NCBI RefSeq assembly: GCF_947503045.1
Contig: NZ_CANNCF010000006.1
Location: forward strand, 62,001 to 126,000
Source of the DNA: an uncultured Tateyamaria sp.
Lineage (GTDB): Bacteria > Pseudomonadota > Alphaproteobacteria > Rhodobacterales > Rhodobacteraceae
DNA length: 64,000 nt
Direction: 5' to 3'
In this document: positions 45,898 to 54,862 of the stretch, in pieces
How positions within the stretch are numbered: the stretch's first letter is position 1
How the letters are laid out: each line of letters starts with the position of its first letter
The notes under the pieces: generated by a model
Database searches by the model: none
The model's input: the letters and a program-made list of their open reading frames with translations, nothing else
Told to the model about the DNA's origin: nothing
Position numbers and translations under genes: made by a program

Positions 45898-46695
45898 ATG
45901 ATGTTCAAATCCATAAGTGCAATTGCGGCCTGTCTGGCCTTGTCCGGTGCCGCCCATGCGGCCAGTTGCGGCAACACCAGCGCAGGCTTTGAGGCATGGA
46001 AACCCGAATTCGCCAAAGAGGCCAAACGCGCGGGCGTCAAATCGGCAGGCCTTCAGGCACTGGCCCAAGCGACATATGCGACGCGCACCATCGCTGCTGA
46101 TCGCAACCAGAAATCCTTTCGCTATTCACTGCCCAAGTTCATGCAAATCCGCGGCGCTGATACGATTGTTGCCCAAGGGCGCAAGCGCAAGGCACGCAGC
46201 CCCGATTTCTACGCCGCGCTCGAGCGCCAATACGGCGTGCCCGCAGGCGTGCTGATCGCCATTCACGGCATGGAAACGGCCTTTGGCGGCTTTATGGGCG
46301 ACAGTTCGGTTGTCTCGGCCATCGTCACGCTGACCTATGATTGCCGCCGTTCCGATTTCTTTGCGCCCCACGCCATCGGCGCGCTGAAACTGGTCGATCA
46401 GGGTGCCATTACGGGCGCCACCAAAGGCGCCAAACACGGGGAGCTGGGCCACACCCAGTTCCTGCCCGGCAATGCGCTGACCTATGGGATTGATGCCAAT
46501 GGCGACGGGCGGGTGGATTTCTACAACCAGACCGATGCGCTGGCCTCGACCGCCAATTTCCTGCGCCAGAAGGGTTGGAAACCGGGCAAGGGCTATCAGG
46601 AAGGCCAGCCCAATTTCGCGGTGATCAAGCAGTGGAATGCGGCCACCGTCTACCAGCAGGCCATCGCCATTATGGGCGCGCGCATAGACGGGTAG
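45898..46695 (+). CDS. Lytic murein transglycosylase (MltB-like)
   Basis: This 265-residue secreted enzyme (signal peptide about 1-21, ending AAHA) cleaves peptidoglycan glycan strands to anhydro-muropeptides. The catalytic glutamate lies in IAIHGMETAFGGFMGD (about residue 125). GHTQFLPGNALTYGIDANGDGRVDFYNQTD follows the MltB/SLT plan, given here in part: GHTQFLPGNALTYGI. It lacks a lipobox, so it is periplasmic and soluble. Confidence 0.88.
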   Translation: MMFKSISAIAACLALSGAAHAASCGNTSAGFEAWKPEFAKEAKRAGVKSAGLQALAQATYATRTIAADRNQKSFRYSLPKFMQIRGADTIVAQGRKRKARSPDFYAALERQYGVPAGVLIAIHGMETAFGGFMGDSSVVSAIVTLTYDCRRSDFFAPHAIGALKLVDQGAITGATKGAKHGELGHTQFLPGNALTYGIDANGDGRVDFYNQTDALASTANFLRQKGWKPGKGYQEGQPNFAVIKQWNAATVYQQAIAIMGARIDG

Positions 46696-46704
46696 GCCTC
46701 GCCT

Positions 46705-47469
46705 CTATTCGCCTTGGCCTGGTTCCACACCCGGCACATCTGTCCGCGCCAGCACATAGGTGTGAATGGCAAAAACCACCGCCTGACTGTCGGGCAAGCG
46801 TAGCAATGTCTGCCGTTCCGAGCGATAATATGGCCCCGTGGCCAGACCCGCCCCCACCCGGCGCGGCTCGGACGCCGAGCGGGGCTGGAACAGTTCGGGG
46901 TCCTGATACCAAAGCTGGTTGAACCGCCACAGCGGACGCCCCACTTGAATGCCATCAAACAACCGCTGCACCCGCCGCGCCAGATCGTCGGTATATTCAT
47001 GCACGGGGATGTGGATGTCCGTCAGCGGCCGCCCGGCCTTTTCGCTTAGCCGCCACGAGGCGGGAAAACACAGCACAGCCCCCGTCAGCACATGCTGGTC
47101 CCCGCGCTTTTCCATCAGCACAAAGTCGTTCTGCACGAGCCGCCCAAGAACTGCGAGCGGCGGGGTGGACGACACGTCCACCTTACGCCGGTCCGGGCAG
47201 GTGACCAGATGGTCGTCGACATCAAATCCAAGGTCCGGCAGAGACGCCATCACCAGCGCCAGCAGTTCCTGCGCCGCCGCCTTGGCCTCCGGATCAAGGA
47301 ACAGCACATCATCGGCACGCGTCTTTAGCAATTCCTCGCGCCGCGCCATTTGCCCGGGATAGGCCTCGTCCACGCGCAGCCACGGTCCCCGCTCGGGCTG
47401 AATACCGGGCAAGGCGCGTGCGCTATGCATATCTTCGGGCAGATTGCGGTGCAGGATCGGGGCGCTCAT
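46705..47469 (-). CDS. DUF3445 family protein (haem-dependent oxidative N-demethylase-like)
   Basis: This 254-residue cytoplasmic protein carries the family blocks FPASWRLSEKAGRPLTDIH, VQRLFDGIQVGRPLWRFN and ERQTLLRLP. DUF3445 proteins include the haem subunit of oxidative N-demethylases acting on dimethylamine. No partner reductase gene is next to it, so the substrate is unknown. It is convergent with the transglycosylase gene and lies downstream of the S41-like gene, tail to head. Confidence 0.82.
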   Translation of the reverse strand: MSAPILHRNLPEDMHSARALPGIQPERGPWLRVDEAYPGQMARREELLKTRADDVLFLDPEAKAAAQELLALVMASLPDLGFDVDDHLVTCPDRRKVDVSSTPPLAVLGRLVQNDFVLMEKRGDQHVLTGAVLCFPASWRLSEKAGRPLTDIHIPVHEYTDDLARRVQRLFDGIQVGRPLWRFNQLWYQDPELFQPRSASEPRRVGAGLATGPYYRSERQTLLRLPDSQAVVFAIHTYVLARTDVPGVEPGQGE

Positions 47470-47511
47470 GCCCGCATCTGTGCCACGCGGCGCGCGCCTG
47501 TTCCAGTCGGA

Positions 47512-48645
47512 TCAATCGCCGCGCGCAAAGGCATGTGCCGCGCCAACCTGTGCCGCCCGCACGACCGGTGTGACGCGCACCTCGCCCGCCCCGATCAAAT
47601 GCGCCGCAATCTCTGGCGGGGTGGTGTGATCCGCCCGGCCCGTCTGCCAGTTATGCCACGCGCTGGAATGGCGCAGATGCGCGCCGCTGTCGGTCAGCGG
47701 AGTTGTGCCGCCCTCCGCGAAAAAGGCCAGATCATCGCCCATCGGCGCACCAAACAGCCGCGCGCGATCACCCAGATGGTGGGCCAGCAAGGTTGCCGTC
47801 ACGATGGCGGCCGAAAATGTGTATTCATCCACCAGCACCGCACAGCGCGTCCCGCCCCATTCACGGCGCAACCAGTCAATCAGCGACAAGGCTTTCAGAA
47901 AACTACCGCCCGGATTTCCGCGCAGATCAATGACGACATTGGTTGACTCTGATCCCGACATCTCGGCAACGCCTTTGACAACCTCCGAAGCATCAAGGGT
48001 CATCAGATCGGCAATCCGCCACCACCACAGACCCTCACGCAACTCCAGCAGCGCCCCATTGGGCAAGCCGTGATCATCCTGCCCCGGCACCAGCATTCCG
48101 CTTTCACCCGTAGGATAAAGCGGCAAGGCGGGCACAATGGCACTGCGCGAAAACACACGCTCGGCCCCGGTGACAAGGCGGTAGCGGATGTCATCCCCGC
48201 CCCCAACACCGGCCCGCCGCAAGGCCGCGGGCCATCCCAGCATCAGCCCCGACAGCACCCGCTGACGCGCTGCATTACCCGCCAACATCGGCGCCCAGTC
48301 CGCCATGATGCGCGCGCAAGGCATGCCATCGACGCTTAGAATGCGGGTGGCCCGCCCTTGCTCGACCAGCACCGGATGGCCATCGCGGATCACGATGCGC
48401 TTGGGGATCACCGAGACGGCCGCATTCGGGATCACCCGGCTGTGCCCGTTCCGCCCCAGTGCAACAGCCTCGATCGCGGCCAAAAGAAACCGATCCCTGC
48501 CGCCTGATGCCGCCATGCGCAAGGCCTCAAGGGCGTGGTCCAACACGTCATTCGGCACCCGGACGAAGGCCGGATCACCGCCACGCATAACCGCCTCGAT
48601 CACCTCGATATCCTGTGCAAATCCCATCTCCGCACAGTGCAACAT
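47512..48645 (-). CDS. S41-like peptidase domain protein
   Basis: This 377-residue protein has VVIDLRGNPGGSF and VDEYTFSAAIVTATLLAHHL, which match the S41/tail-specific protease core with the nucleophilic Ser in the FSAA motif. A preceding PDZ-like region may be at about 95-160. I do not see the usual catalytic Lys clearly, so the activity is uncertain. No signal peptide is obvious with the Met at 48645; the frame opens upstream and overlaps the divergent dddP start only if extended. The promoters for both genes lie around 48650-48760. Confidence 0.68.
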   Translation of the reverse strand: MLHCAEMGFAQDIEVIEAVMRGGDPAFVRVPNDVLDHALEALRMAASGGRDRFLLAAIEAVALGRNGHSRVIPNAAVSVIPKRIVIRDGHPVLVEQGRATRILSVDGMPCARIMADWAPMLAGNAARQRVLSGLMLGWPAALRRAGVGGGDDIRYRLVTGAERVFSRSAIVPALPLYPTGESGMLVPGQDDHGLPNGALLELREGLWWWRIADLMTLDASEVVKGVAEMSGSESTNVVIDLRGNPGGSFLKALSLIDWLRREWGGTRCAVLVDEYTFSAAIVTATLLAHHLGDRARLFGAPMGDDLAFFAEGGTTPLTDSGAHLRHSSAWHNWQTGRADHTTPPEIAAHLIGAGEVRVTPVVRAAQVGAAHAFARGD

Positions 48646-48760
48646 CCCCCCGCGCCGTCCAACCGGTTTCAGAAAAACGACGCCCCGACGCGTCGCAAAT
48701 CGGCAAACACAGGCGCAAAATCCCGCCCAATCTGGCCCAAACAGAAGAAAAGGCGGCGCC

Positions 48761-50101
48761 ATGAACCGGCATTATCGCGAAATCCGCAAGATCGACCCCA
48801 GTCGCGGACCCACCCTTGGCGATGGCACACCCAATGATGCGGACCGGATCGAGATCGGGCCAACGCAACTGGCCTTTGCCGAATGGGAGGCCGCGGGGCT
48901 GACCCTGCCCAACCTCGCGAGTATGCGCGAATATCGCTGGAAACGGCTGACCCAACACGTGGTGGACCGCGACTATGGCGGGCTGTTGATGTTTGACCCG
49001 CTCAACATCCGCTATGCCACCGACAGCACCAACATGCAGCTTTGGAATACCCACAACCCGTTCCGGGCGGTGCTGGTCTGTGCGGACGGGTACATGGTGA
49101 TCTGGGACTACAAGAATGCACCGTTCCTGTCCTCGTTCAACCCGCTGGTGCGCGAGGTGCGGTCGGGCGCGTCGATGTTCTACTTTTCCGCCGGGGACAG
49201 GCCGATGGACGTGGCTGACCCACTGGCCGCTGAAATCCGCGATCTGATCGCCGAACATGGCGGTGGCAACACGCGCCTTGCGGTGGACAAGATCATGCTG
49301 CACGGCGCCCGCGCCCTTGAGGCACAAGGTTTCGAGATCATGGACGGCGAGGAGGTCACCGAAAAGGCCCGCTCGATCAAGGGCCCGGACGAGGTACTGG
49401 CCATGCGCTGCGCCAATCACGCCTGTGAGACCTCGGTCCGCGCGATGGAGGATTTCGCCCGCGCCAATGTGGGCGACGGCACAACCTGCGAAGATGATGT
49501 CTGGGCCGTGCTGCACGCCGAAAACATCAAGCGTGGTGGCGAATGGATCGAAACCCGCCTGCTGGCCTCAGGGCCGCGCACCAATCCGTGGTTTCAGGAA
49601 TGTGGCGGGCGGGTGTGCCAGCAAAACGAGATCATCTCGTTTGATACCGACCTGATTGGCGCGTACGGGATCTGCATTGATATTTCGCGCAGCTGGTGGA
49701 TCGGGGATCAGAAACCACGCCCCGACATGATCTATGCGATGCAGCACGCGGTCGAGCATATCCAGACCAATATGCAGATGATCAAACCCGGCGTGATGAT
49801 CCCCGAACTGACCGCCAACACCCATGTGCTGGACGACAAGTTTCAGGCACAGAAATACGGCTGCCTGATGCACGGGGTGGGCCTGTGCGATGAATGGCCC
49901 CTTGTCGCCTACCCGGATAAGGCCGTGCCCGGCGCCTTCGACCACCCACTTGAGGCGGGCATGGTGCTGTGCGTCGAGGCCTCGGTTGGCGAAGTGGGCG
50001 CAGATTTCTCGATCAAGCTCGAAGATCAGGTTCTGGTGACCGAGGATGGGTTCGAGAACCTCACGACCTATCCATTTGATACGGCGTTGATGGGAGCTTA
50101 G
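48761..50101 (+). CDS. dddP: Dimethylsulfoniopropionate lyase DddP
   Basis: This 446-residue enzyme cleaves DMSP, the abundant algal osmolyte, to dimethyl sulfide and acrylate. The fold is that of M24 creatinase/aminopeptidase P, but sequence and length follow DddP: RKIDPSRGPTLGDGTPND near the start and ATDSTNMQLWNTHNPFR. Residues reported for the Ruegeria enzyme are all at the same numbers here: Asp295, Asp297, Asp307, His371, Asp377, Glu406 and Glu421. Cytoplasmic, no signal peptide. No other DMSP genes are adjacent. An aminopeptidase role is much less likely. Confidence 0.93.
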   Translation: MNRHYREIRKIDPSRGPTLGDGTPNDADRIEIGPTQLAFAEWEAAGLTLPNLASMREYRWKRLTQHVVDRDYGGLLMFDPLNIRYATDSTNMQLWNTHNPFRAVLVCADGYMVIWDYKNAPFLSSFNPLVREVRSGASMFYFSAGDRPMDVADPLAAEIRDLIAEHGGGNTRLAVDKIMLHGARALEAQGFEIMDGEEVTEKARSIKGPDEVLAMRCANHACETSVRAMEDFARANVGDGTTCEDDVWAVLHAENIKRGGEWIETRLLASGPRTNPWFQECGGRVCQQNEIISFDTDLIGAYGICIDISRSWWIGDQKPRPDMIYAMQHAVEHIQTNMQMIKPGVMIPELTANTHVLDDKFQAQKYGCLMHGVGLCDEWPLVAYPDKAVPGAFDHPLEAGMVLCVEASVGEVGADFSIKLEDQVLVTEDGFENLTTYPFDTALMGA

Positions 50102-50548
50102 GTTGGGTGTGAGTATAGATTTTTAGGATTTTATCCATCCAATTCAATCTACTACACGACATAGCTAACGCAGAAAAACGCGAGCGCTGCGCTGATCCAT
50201 CGCCAGTCCGCGGGATGGCGAACGCACACACATTCCCGGGCCCTTTATGGATCAGGGTTATCTCTCCGCTCGCCTGTCGCACCAAGCAAAGCCAAATCGC
50301 CAGCCCGTTCGGGCGGACTGGCGATGGATCGGCGCCTTCGGCTTGACTCCGATCCGGGTGCGTACCGTCACTGGCACCAAATGGAGACCGAACCGCCTTT
50401 CCCCGACGTGCATCATCCTGCACCTTCCAACTTCGGGTTTTCCTGACCTTTGTCTTTTTTCGAATTCACCCTAAGCTGCCGGACATATTGCCTGCCCGCG
50501 ATCCGGTAGCGTACGCCCCGGATTGCCTCGCTTTAGGGAGATCACGAT
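50102..50548. other. Gene-free stretch with inverted repeats
   Basis: About 450 bases between dddP and the next gene. It holds a near-perfect 23-bp inverted repeat (50189-50211 and 50313-50335, one mismatch). A competing hairpin in its right half pairs ATCGCCAG (50297-50304) with CTGGCGAT (50318-50325). The sequence may be a remnant of a small repetitive element or a structured RNA. The promoter and TAGGGAG ribosome site of the next gene lie at its right end. Confidence 0.5.
50189..50335. repeat. Long inverted repeat with alternative hairpin
   Basis: Left arm 50189-50211 and right arm 50313-50335 match at 22 of 23 positions as reverse complements, about 100 bases apart. The string ATCGCCAG also appears at 50297, so the right arm could pair with either copy. 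Confidence 0.65.
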
Positions 50549-52201
50549 TTGAGCCTCGCCATCACCGCCCCCGTCGGGGACAAGAACCGCATCACCATCG
50601 CCGACAAGAAGGGGCAAAAGTTCAAGCCGGTGGCGAACAAGCCCGAAGACGTGAAGATGGTGCAGCTTTTTCTGATCGCCAACGGCTACAAGGTGCCCAT
50701 CGACGGCAAGGTCAACGCCTCGGTCATCAAGGCGATCCGTGCCTTTCAGAAATCCGCCTGCGGCTTCAAGAAACCCGACGGCATCATCGACCCCGGCGGC
50801 AAAAGCTGGAAGGCCGGTTTCGGCAAGCTGAAGACAAAACACGAGGCCAACCTCAAGGAACTCGCCAACCGGGTCGAGATCACCGAGAACGGCAAGGTCA
50901 AACACATCACCATCAAGGAGTTCGAAAAGCGTCAGGCCGAGATGCTGCGCAAGTTCTCCAACCGCGCCGACGGGCTGATCGGACAGGCCGAATCCTGGGA
51001 AAGCTTTGCCCAAGGCGCCGAAAAGACCATGCAAGGGACCGACGGGTTCATGATGCAGATGACGGAATTCACCGTCCGCTGGGCCAACAAGGCCGCTGAA
51101 CCGCCGTGGAACGCCATTCTGAATGCCCGCAGCGAGGCCAAGTTCCTCAAATCCCTGACCACCCATTCCAAGCCGAACTGGGAAAAGATCAGCGCGCAGG
51201 AAACCAAGGCGGTCAAGGCCCACAATGCGGGCAAGAAGGCCTTCAAGAAATACATCGATGCCCGCATCGGCACGGCCAGCGCCTTTGCAGGCTCGCTTGA
51301 GATTGTACGCGACACGTCATTTACCGTGGTCGAGGTCTATGTCACGGCCCAGATCGTGATCCAGTCCAAGGGCAAGATCAAACCCTACGAGGCCCAGATC
51401 CTCGCCGCCACCACGGTCGAGGGCATCAAGTCCAGCGCAGGACAGGTGGGCGAGGTTCTGGCAGGCAACAACGTGACCTTCGAGGGGGCCGCCAAAAAGG
51501 TGGCGCTCGACATGTTCTTTGCCGGGGCCGGTGCAGCCATCACTGGCAAGCTCGGCCCTGCCATGGCAAAGAAATTCGCAGGCGATTTCTCGGTGCAGCT
51601 GTTTTCCAAACTCGGCACCAGCAAGATCCCCAAAGAGGCCATCGACAAGATGATCACCTCTTTCCTGAAATCCGGCGCCGGTCAGGCCTATATGGAAAAT
51701 ATGGCCAAAGAGACCTTCATGCTGCTCAAGACCGGCATCGAAAAGGGCAAGATCACCGGCAAGGATTTTCAGGATGCGTTTTTCAAGGCGGCAACTGCGG
51801 GCCTGCTCAAGGGGGGCATCGGCAAGGCCCTGTCCAAATTCAGCGCCGACCGGCCCGCCCGCACAAGCCTTGTGGTGGGCAAGCTGGTCTATTCCAAATA
51901 CCTCAAGGGCGCGCCCGATTTCCTGCGCAAGCTGTATCCGGACGAGGACAACCTGACCAAGGTCCTGCTCAAGCACGGACCCGACATCGCCCAGAACCTT
52001 TCGGAAAAGGTCAGCGGCAAGATCACGGAAACGGCCGTGCTCAAGACCGTGGACATGGCCAGCGGCACCGAGAACGACAAGCAATTGGGCAAGCTTTACG
52101 AGGCCGAATTGCGCAAATCCAAGGCGCTGCATGACGAGTTGGACAAGCTGATCAAGGACGAGGTCGGCAAGCACTACAAAAAGCTGGAAAAGGCAAACTA
52201 G
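50549..52201 (+). CDS. Large lysine-rich protein with N-terminal peptidoglycan-binding-like domain
   Basis: This 550-residue protein starts with TTG at 50549 behind TAGGGAGA. Residues about 32-85 look like a peptidoglycan-binding (PGB_1) fold: PEDVKMVQLFLIANGYKVPI ... SVIKAIRAFQK. The rest is Lys/Ala-rich and mostly helical, with a hydrophobic Gly/Ala-rich stretch (about 325-350) that could insert in a membrane. No signal peptide is visible, so if it reaches the wall it needs a non-Sec route (phage-like or contact-dependent). It stands alone. Function unknown. Confidence 0.6.
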   Translation: MSLAITAPVGDKNRITIADKKGQKFKPVANKPEDVKMVQLFLIANGYKVPIDGKVNASVIKAIRAFQKSACGFKKPDGIIDPGGKSWKAGFGKLKTKHEANLKELANRVEITENGKVKHITIKEFEKRQAEMLRKFSNRADGLIGQAESWESFAQGAEKTMQGTDGFMMQMTEFTVRWANKAAEPPWNAILNARSEAKFLKSLTTHSKPNWEKISAQETKAVKAHNAGKKAFKKYIDARIGTASAFAGSLEIVRDTSFTVVEVYVTAQIVIQSKGKIKPYEAQILAATTVEGIKSSAGQVGEVLAGNNVTFEGAAKKVALDMFFAGAGAAITGKLGPAMAKKFAGDFSVQLFSKLGTSKIPKEAIDKMITSFLKSGAGQAYMENMAKETFMLLKTGIEKGKITGKDFQDAFFKAATAGLLKGGIGKALSKFSADRPARTSLVVGKLVYSKYLKGAPDFLRKLYPDEDNLTKVLLKHGPDIAQNLSEKVSGKITETAVLKTVDMASGTENDKQLGKLYEAELRKSKALHDELDKLIKDEVGKHYKKLEKAN

Positions 52202-52368
52202 GGCTGGCCCTTCCCCGCCACTTCTGATGTCACACCGCCCAAAATGGCGCGCGCCTATGCAGCGCGCGCCCGTGTCGCAGGCAACACAAGCCCGTCACCC
52301 ATATTACACCCCCCTTCACAATGCCCCGCTGACTCCCCATCCTGAGGGCAACACGAAGGAACATCACA

Positions 52369-53580
52369 ATGCCCACCGAACGCATCACCTTTCCCGGCCA
52401 CGCAGGCACGCTGGATGCACGTCTTGACCTGCCCGACGGTCCGCATCTGGCCACGGCGGTCTTTGCCCACTGCTTTACCTGCGGCAAGGACATCCCCGCA
52501 GCCCGCCGCGTGGCCGCACGCCTGACGACGCTGGGCATCGCCGTGTTGCGCTTTGATTTCACCGGGTTGGGGCACAGCGACGGCGAGTTTGCCAACACCT
52601 CCTTTACCTCGAACGTGACGGACCTCGCGCGCGCCGTGGACTACCTCAACGACCGCGACATGCCCCCGGCCCTGATGATCGGCCATTCGCTGGGCGGGGC
52701 AGCCGTGCTCAAGGCCACTGCCGACCTGCCACAGATCAAGGCGGTCGCGACCCTCGGCGCGCCCTTTGATCCCGGCCACGTGACCCACAACTTTGCCGAA
52801 GCCCTGCCCGAAATCGAAGCCAAAGGTGCGGCGGAGGTCTCGCTTGGTGGACGTCCCTTCCGCATCGGGCAGACCTTTGTCGAGGACGTCAAAGCCGAGG
52901 CGCTGTCGCCGGCAATCGCAAAACTCAACGCCGCGCTGATGGTGCTGCACGCACCGGGCGACACAATCGTCGGCATCGACAATGCCAGCCAGATTTTCAT
53001 GGCCGCCAAACATCCCAAAAGCTTTGTGACGCTCGATGATGCAGACCATTTGATCACCCGGGCGGAACATGCCGAATATGCCGCCGACATCATCGCCACA
53101 TGGGCCAAGAAATACCTCGCCCTGAAACCACCCGCCCCGCCGATTGGCGCGCCCGAAGGGATCGTGCGCAGCTCCGAGGCGGACCCGAACGGCTACCTGC
53201 AGGACATCACCCACGGCACGCGACACCACATCCTCGCGGATGAACCGCGCGCCTATGGCGGCACCAACCAGGGCCTGTCCCCTTACGGGCTGCTCAGCGC
53301 CGGACTTGCGGCCTGTACGTCGATGACGATCCGCATGTATGCGCGGCGCAAAGGCTGGCCGCTGGAACATGTCTCGGTCGATGTGAGCCACAACAAGGTG
53401 CACGCTCAGGACGCCGATACAGGCAGCGGCGACAAAATCGACGAATGGAAACGGCTGATTTCCCTGCGCGGCACGCTCGATGGTGAGCAACGCGCCCGCC
53501 TTCTCGAAATTGCCGACAAATGCCCGGTGCACCGCACGCTCGAACAAAGCTCAACGGTGATCACCGAACTCGCACCCTGA
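52369..53580 (+). CDS. Alpha/beta hydrolase fused to OsmC-type peroxide-detoxifying domain
   Basis: This 403-residue protein has an N-terminal alpha/beta hydrolase (about 1-255) with nucleophile Ser107 in GHSLGG and the histidine near DDADHLI. An OsmC/Ohr-like domain follows (about 265-403) with peroxidatic cysteines Cys316 (LAACTS) and Cys385 (KCPVHRTL). Such fusions are widespread; the OsmC part reduces organic hydroperoxides. The coupling may detoxify lipid peroxides. Single-gene transcript, with a 3' repeat after the stop. Confidence 0.88.
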   Translation: MPTERITFPGHAGTLDARLDLPDGPHLATAVFAHCFTCGKDIPAARRVAARLTTLGIAVLRFDFTGLGHSDGEFANTSFTSNVTDLARAVDYLNDRDMPPALMIGHSLGGAAVLKATADLPQIKAVATLGAPFDPGHVTHNFAEALPEIEAKGAAEVSLGGRPFRIGQTFVEDVKAEALSPAIAKLNAALMVLHAPGDTIVGIDNASQIFMAAKHPKSFVTLDDADHLITRAEHAEYAADIIATWAKKYLALKPPAPPIGAPEGIVRSSEADPNGYLQDITHGTRHHILADEPRAYGGTNQGLSPYGLLSAGLAACTSMTIRMYARRKGWPLEHVSVDVSHNKVHAQDADTGSGDKIDEWKRLISLRGTLDGEQRARLLEIADKCPVHRTLEQSSTVITELAP

Positions 53581-53597
53581 GAAGAAAGCACCGCGTC

Positions 53598-53634
53598 CCT
53601 CTTCTCTGATTTGAAAAAATCCTCCCCGAAGGGA
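53598..53634 (+). repeat. Roseobacter-type 3' intergenic repeat, second copy
   Basis: CTCTTCTCTGATTTGAAAAA followed by CCTCCCCGAAGGG matches the repeat after tmk (6628) in pattern. A third diverged copy lies at 9455-9490. Confidence 0.4.
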
Positions 53635-53689
53635 CGGGTGGACATGTGCGCCGACCGGGCGTGATGCGAGAACGCCGGACAAAGGCACC

Positions 53690-53731
53690 AAAATGAAACG
53701 AGGCGCGCAGCCCGGCAGGGATGCGCGCCTC
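53690..53731 (-). terminator. Terminator of bioY
   Basis: Nine-base perfect stem GAGGCGCGC/GCGCGCCTC (53700-53708, 53723-53731) followed on the minus strand by GTTTCATTTT. Confidence 0.85.
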
Positions 53732-53768
53732 TCAATCAGATCAGACCGGGCAGATCAGGTGGGGCAGA

Positions 53769-54368
53769 TCAGCCGCGCGCGCGGCCCACCAGCGCCCATA
53801 CCCCGGGCAGTACCAGAGCGGCCAGCGCCAGCTTCAGCGCATCGCCAATCAGGAACGGTGTCAGACCCCAGGCGAGGATCGGTTTGTCCCAGCCATAAAG
53901 CTGACCCAGCCACAACAGGCCCGGCACATAGATCAGCACGGTACCGATCAGCATCGCCAGCGCCATCCAGACAACCGAGCGGTCCCAGCCGCGCTGCGCC
54001 AGCGCACCCAGCGCCAACGTGGCCAGCACGTAGCCGACCAGATAGCCGCCCGTACCACCCATCATGTAGGACAGTCCGTAGGCCTCGGCCGACGAGCCTG
54101 CAAACACATCAAAGCCCAGCGCACCGATAATCATGTAGCCAAGGATCGTCACCAGACCCAGACGCGCCCCATAGGCGGCCCCTATGGTCAGAACGGCAAA
54201 TGTGCCCATGGTGATCGGCACCGGCCACATCGGCACCTTGATCTTGGCCGCCACGGCCAGAACCACGATACCCACCAGAACCAGAACCACCTGCTTGACG
54301 CGCAGGGCCACACCCTCATCCGCACCAAGAACGTCGCTCAGCACCTTGTTATTCCACGTTGTTTCCAT
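53769..54368 (-). CDS. bioY: Biotin transporter BioY (substrate-specific ECF component)
   Basis: This 199-residue membrane protein has about six helices and the BioY signature: VPMWPVPITMGTFAVLTIGA (about 51-70) and the GGTGGYLVGYVLA motif. BioY binds biotin; it can work with the energizing modules or alone. The start at 54368 has GGCGAGA upstream. No bioMN genes are adjacent, so this is a solitary BioY. Three exact CAGATCAG strings spaced by 14 bases lie across its stop codon and the 3' end (53737-53772). Confidence 0.92.
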   Translation of the reverse strand: METTWNNKVLSDVLGADEGVALRVKQVVLVLVGIVVLAVAAKIKVPMWPVPITMGTFAVLTIGAAYGARLGLVTILGYMIIGALGFDVFAGSSAEAYGLSYMMGGTGGYLVGYVLATLALGALAQRGWDRSVVWMALAMLIGTVLIYVPGLLWLGQLYGWDKPILAWGLTPFLIGDALKLALAALVLPGVWALVGRARG

Positions 54369-54448
54369 GAATTCTCGCCTTGTGATGTGAAAAACCTTGC
54401 CATCTTGTGCCAAGGTGCCGGGATTTCTGCAAGTGCAAAGGGGGCGGC

Positions 54449-54862
54449 TTACCCCGCCCCGGCCCGCCTGAACCGGCTGATCATCACGTAATCCTTGCGC
54501 GGCCCACTTACGTCATAGCGCACCGTGAATGCAGGCCAGTCGGAAAAGTCATACGTGACCAGATAGGTGTCGGGGTCACAAAAATGGCTGGCCTGCCCGC
54601 CCGCAGGCGGCACCTGATGAAAGTCGCGCCCATCCCCAAAACGCACCGACAAATCCTCGGCCCAATGATATCGCCGCTCTGCCGTCATCGGCGGCGCACC
54701 GTCCAGATGCAGCACTCCGGTCTCAAAATACTCTGCCCCGCCGGGCGCCGCAGACCACTCCGCATGGCCGGAAAAGGATGCACGCGGCCCCGACGCTGGC
54801 ACAATCTCGCGCGCAATCTCCCAACGGCCCAGAAAATCGGCCAGAACCCGTTCAGTCGGCAT
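54449..54862 (-). CDS. DUF6314-like protein
   Basis: This 137-residue protein begins FLGRWEIAREI and has AEYFETGVLHLDG, RRYHWAEDLSVRFGDGRDFH and CDPDTYLVTYDF, a lipocalin-like pattern seen in small Rhodobacterales proteins. No signal sequence. Its start overlaps the upstream gene's stop region, so the two are translated together. Function unknown. Confidence 0.62.
   Translation of the reverse strand: MPTERVLADFLGRWEIAREIVPASGPRASFSGHAEWSAAPGGAEYFETGVLHLDGAPPMTAERRYHWAEDLSVRFGDGRDFHQVPPAGGQASHFCDPDTYLVTYDFSDWPAFTVRYDVSGPRKDYVMISRFRRAGAG

Noticed and set aside
54368-54448. Biotin-responsive BioR operator upstream of bioY
   Set aside because: No TTATCTATAA-like box is visible; only a weak TTGGC/GCAA symmetry is present.
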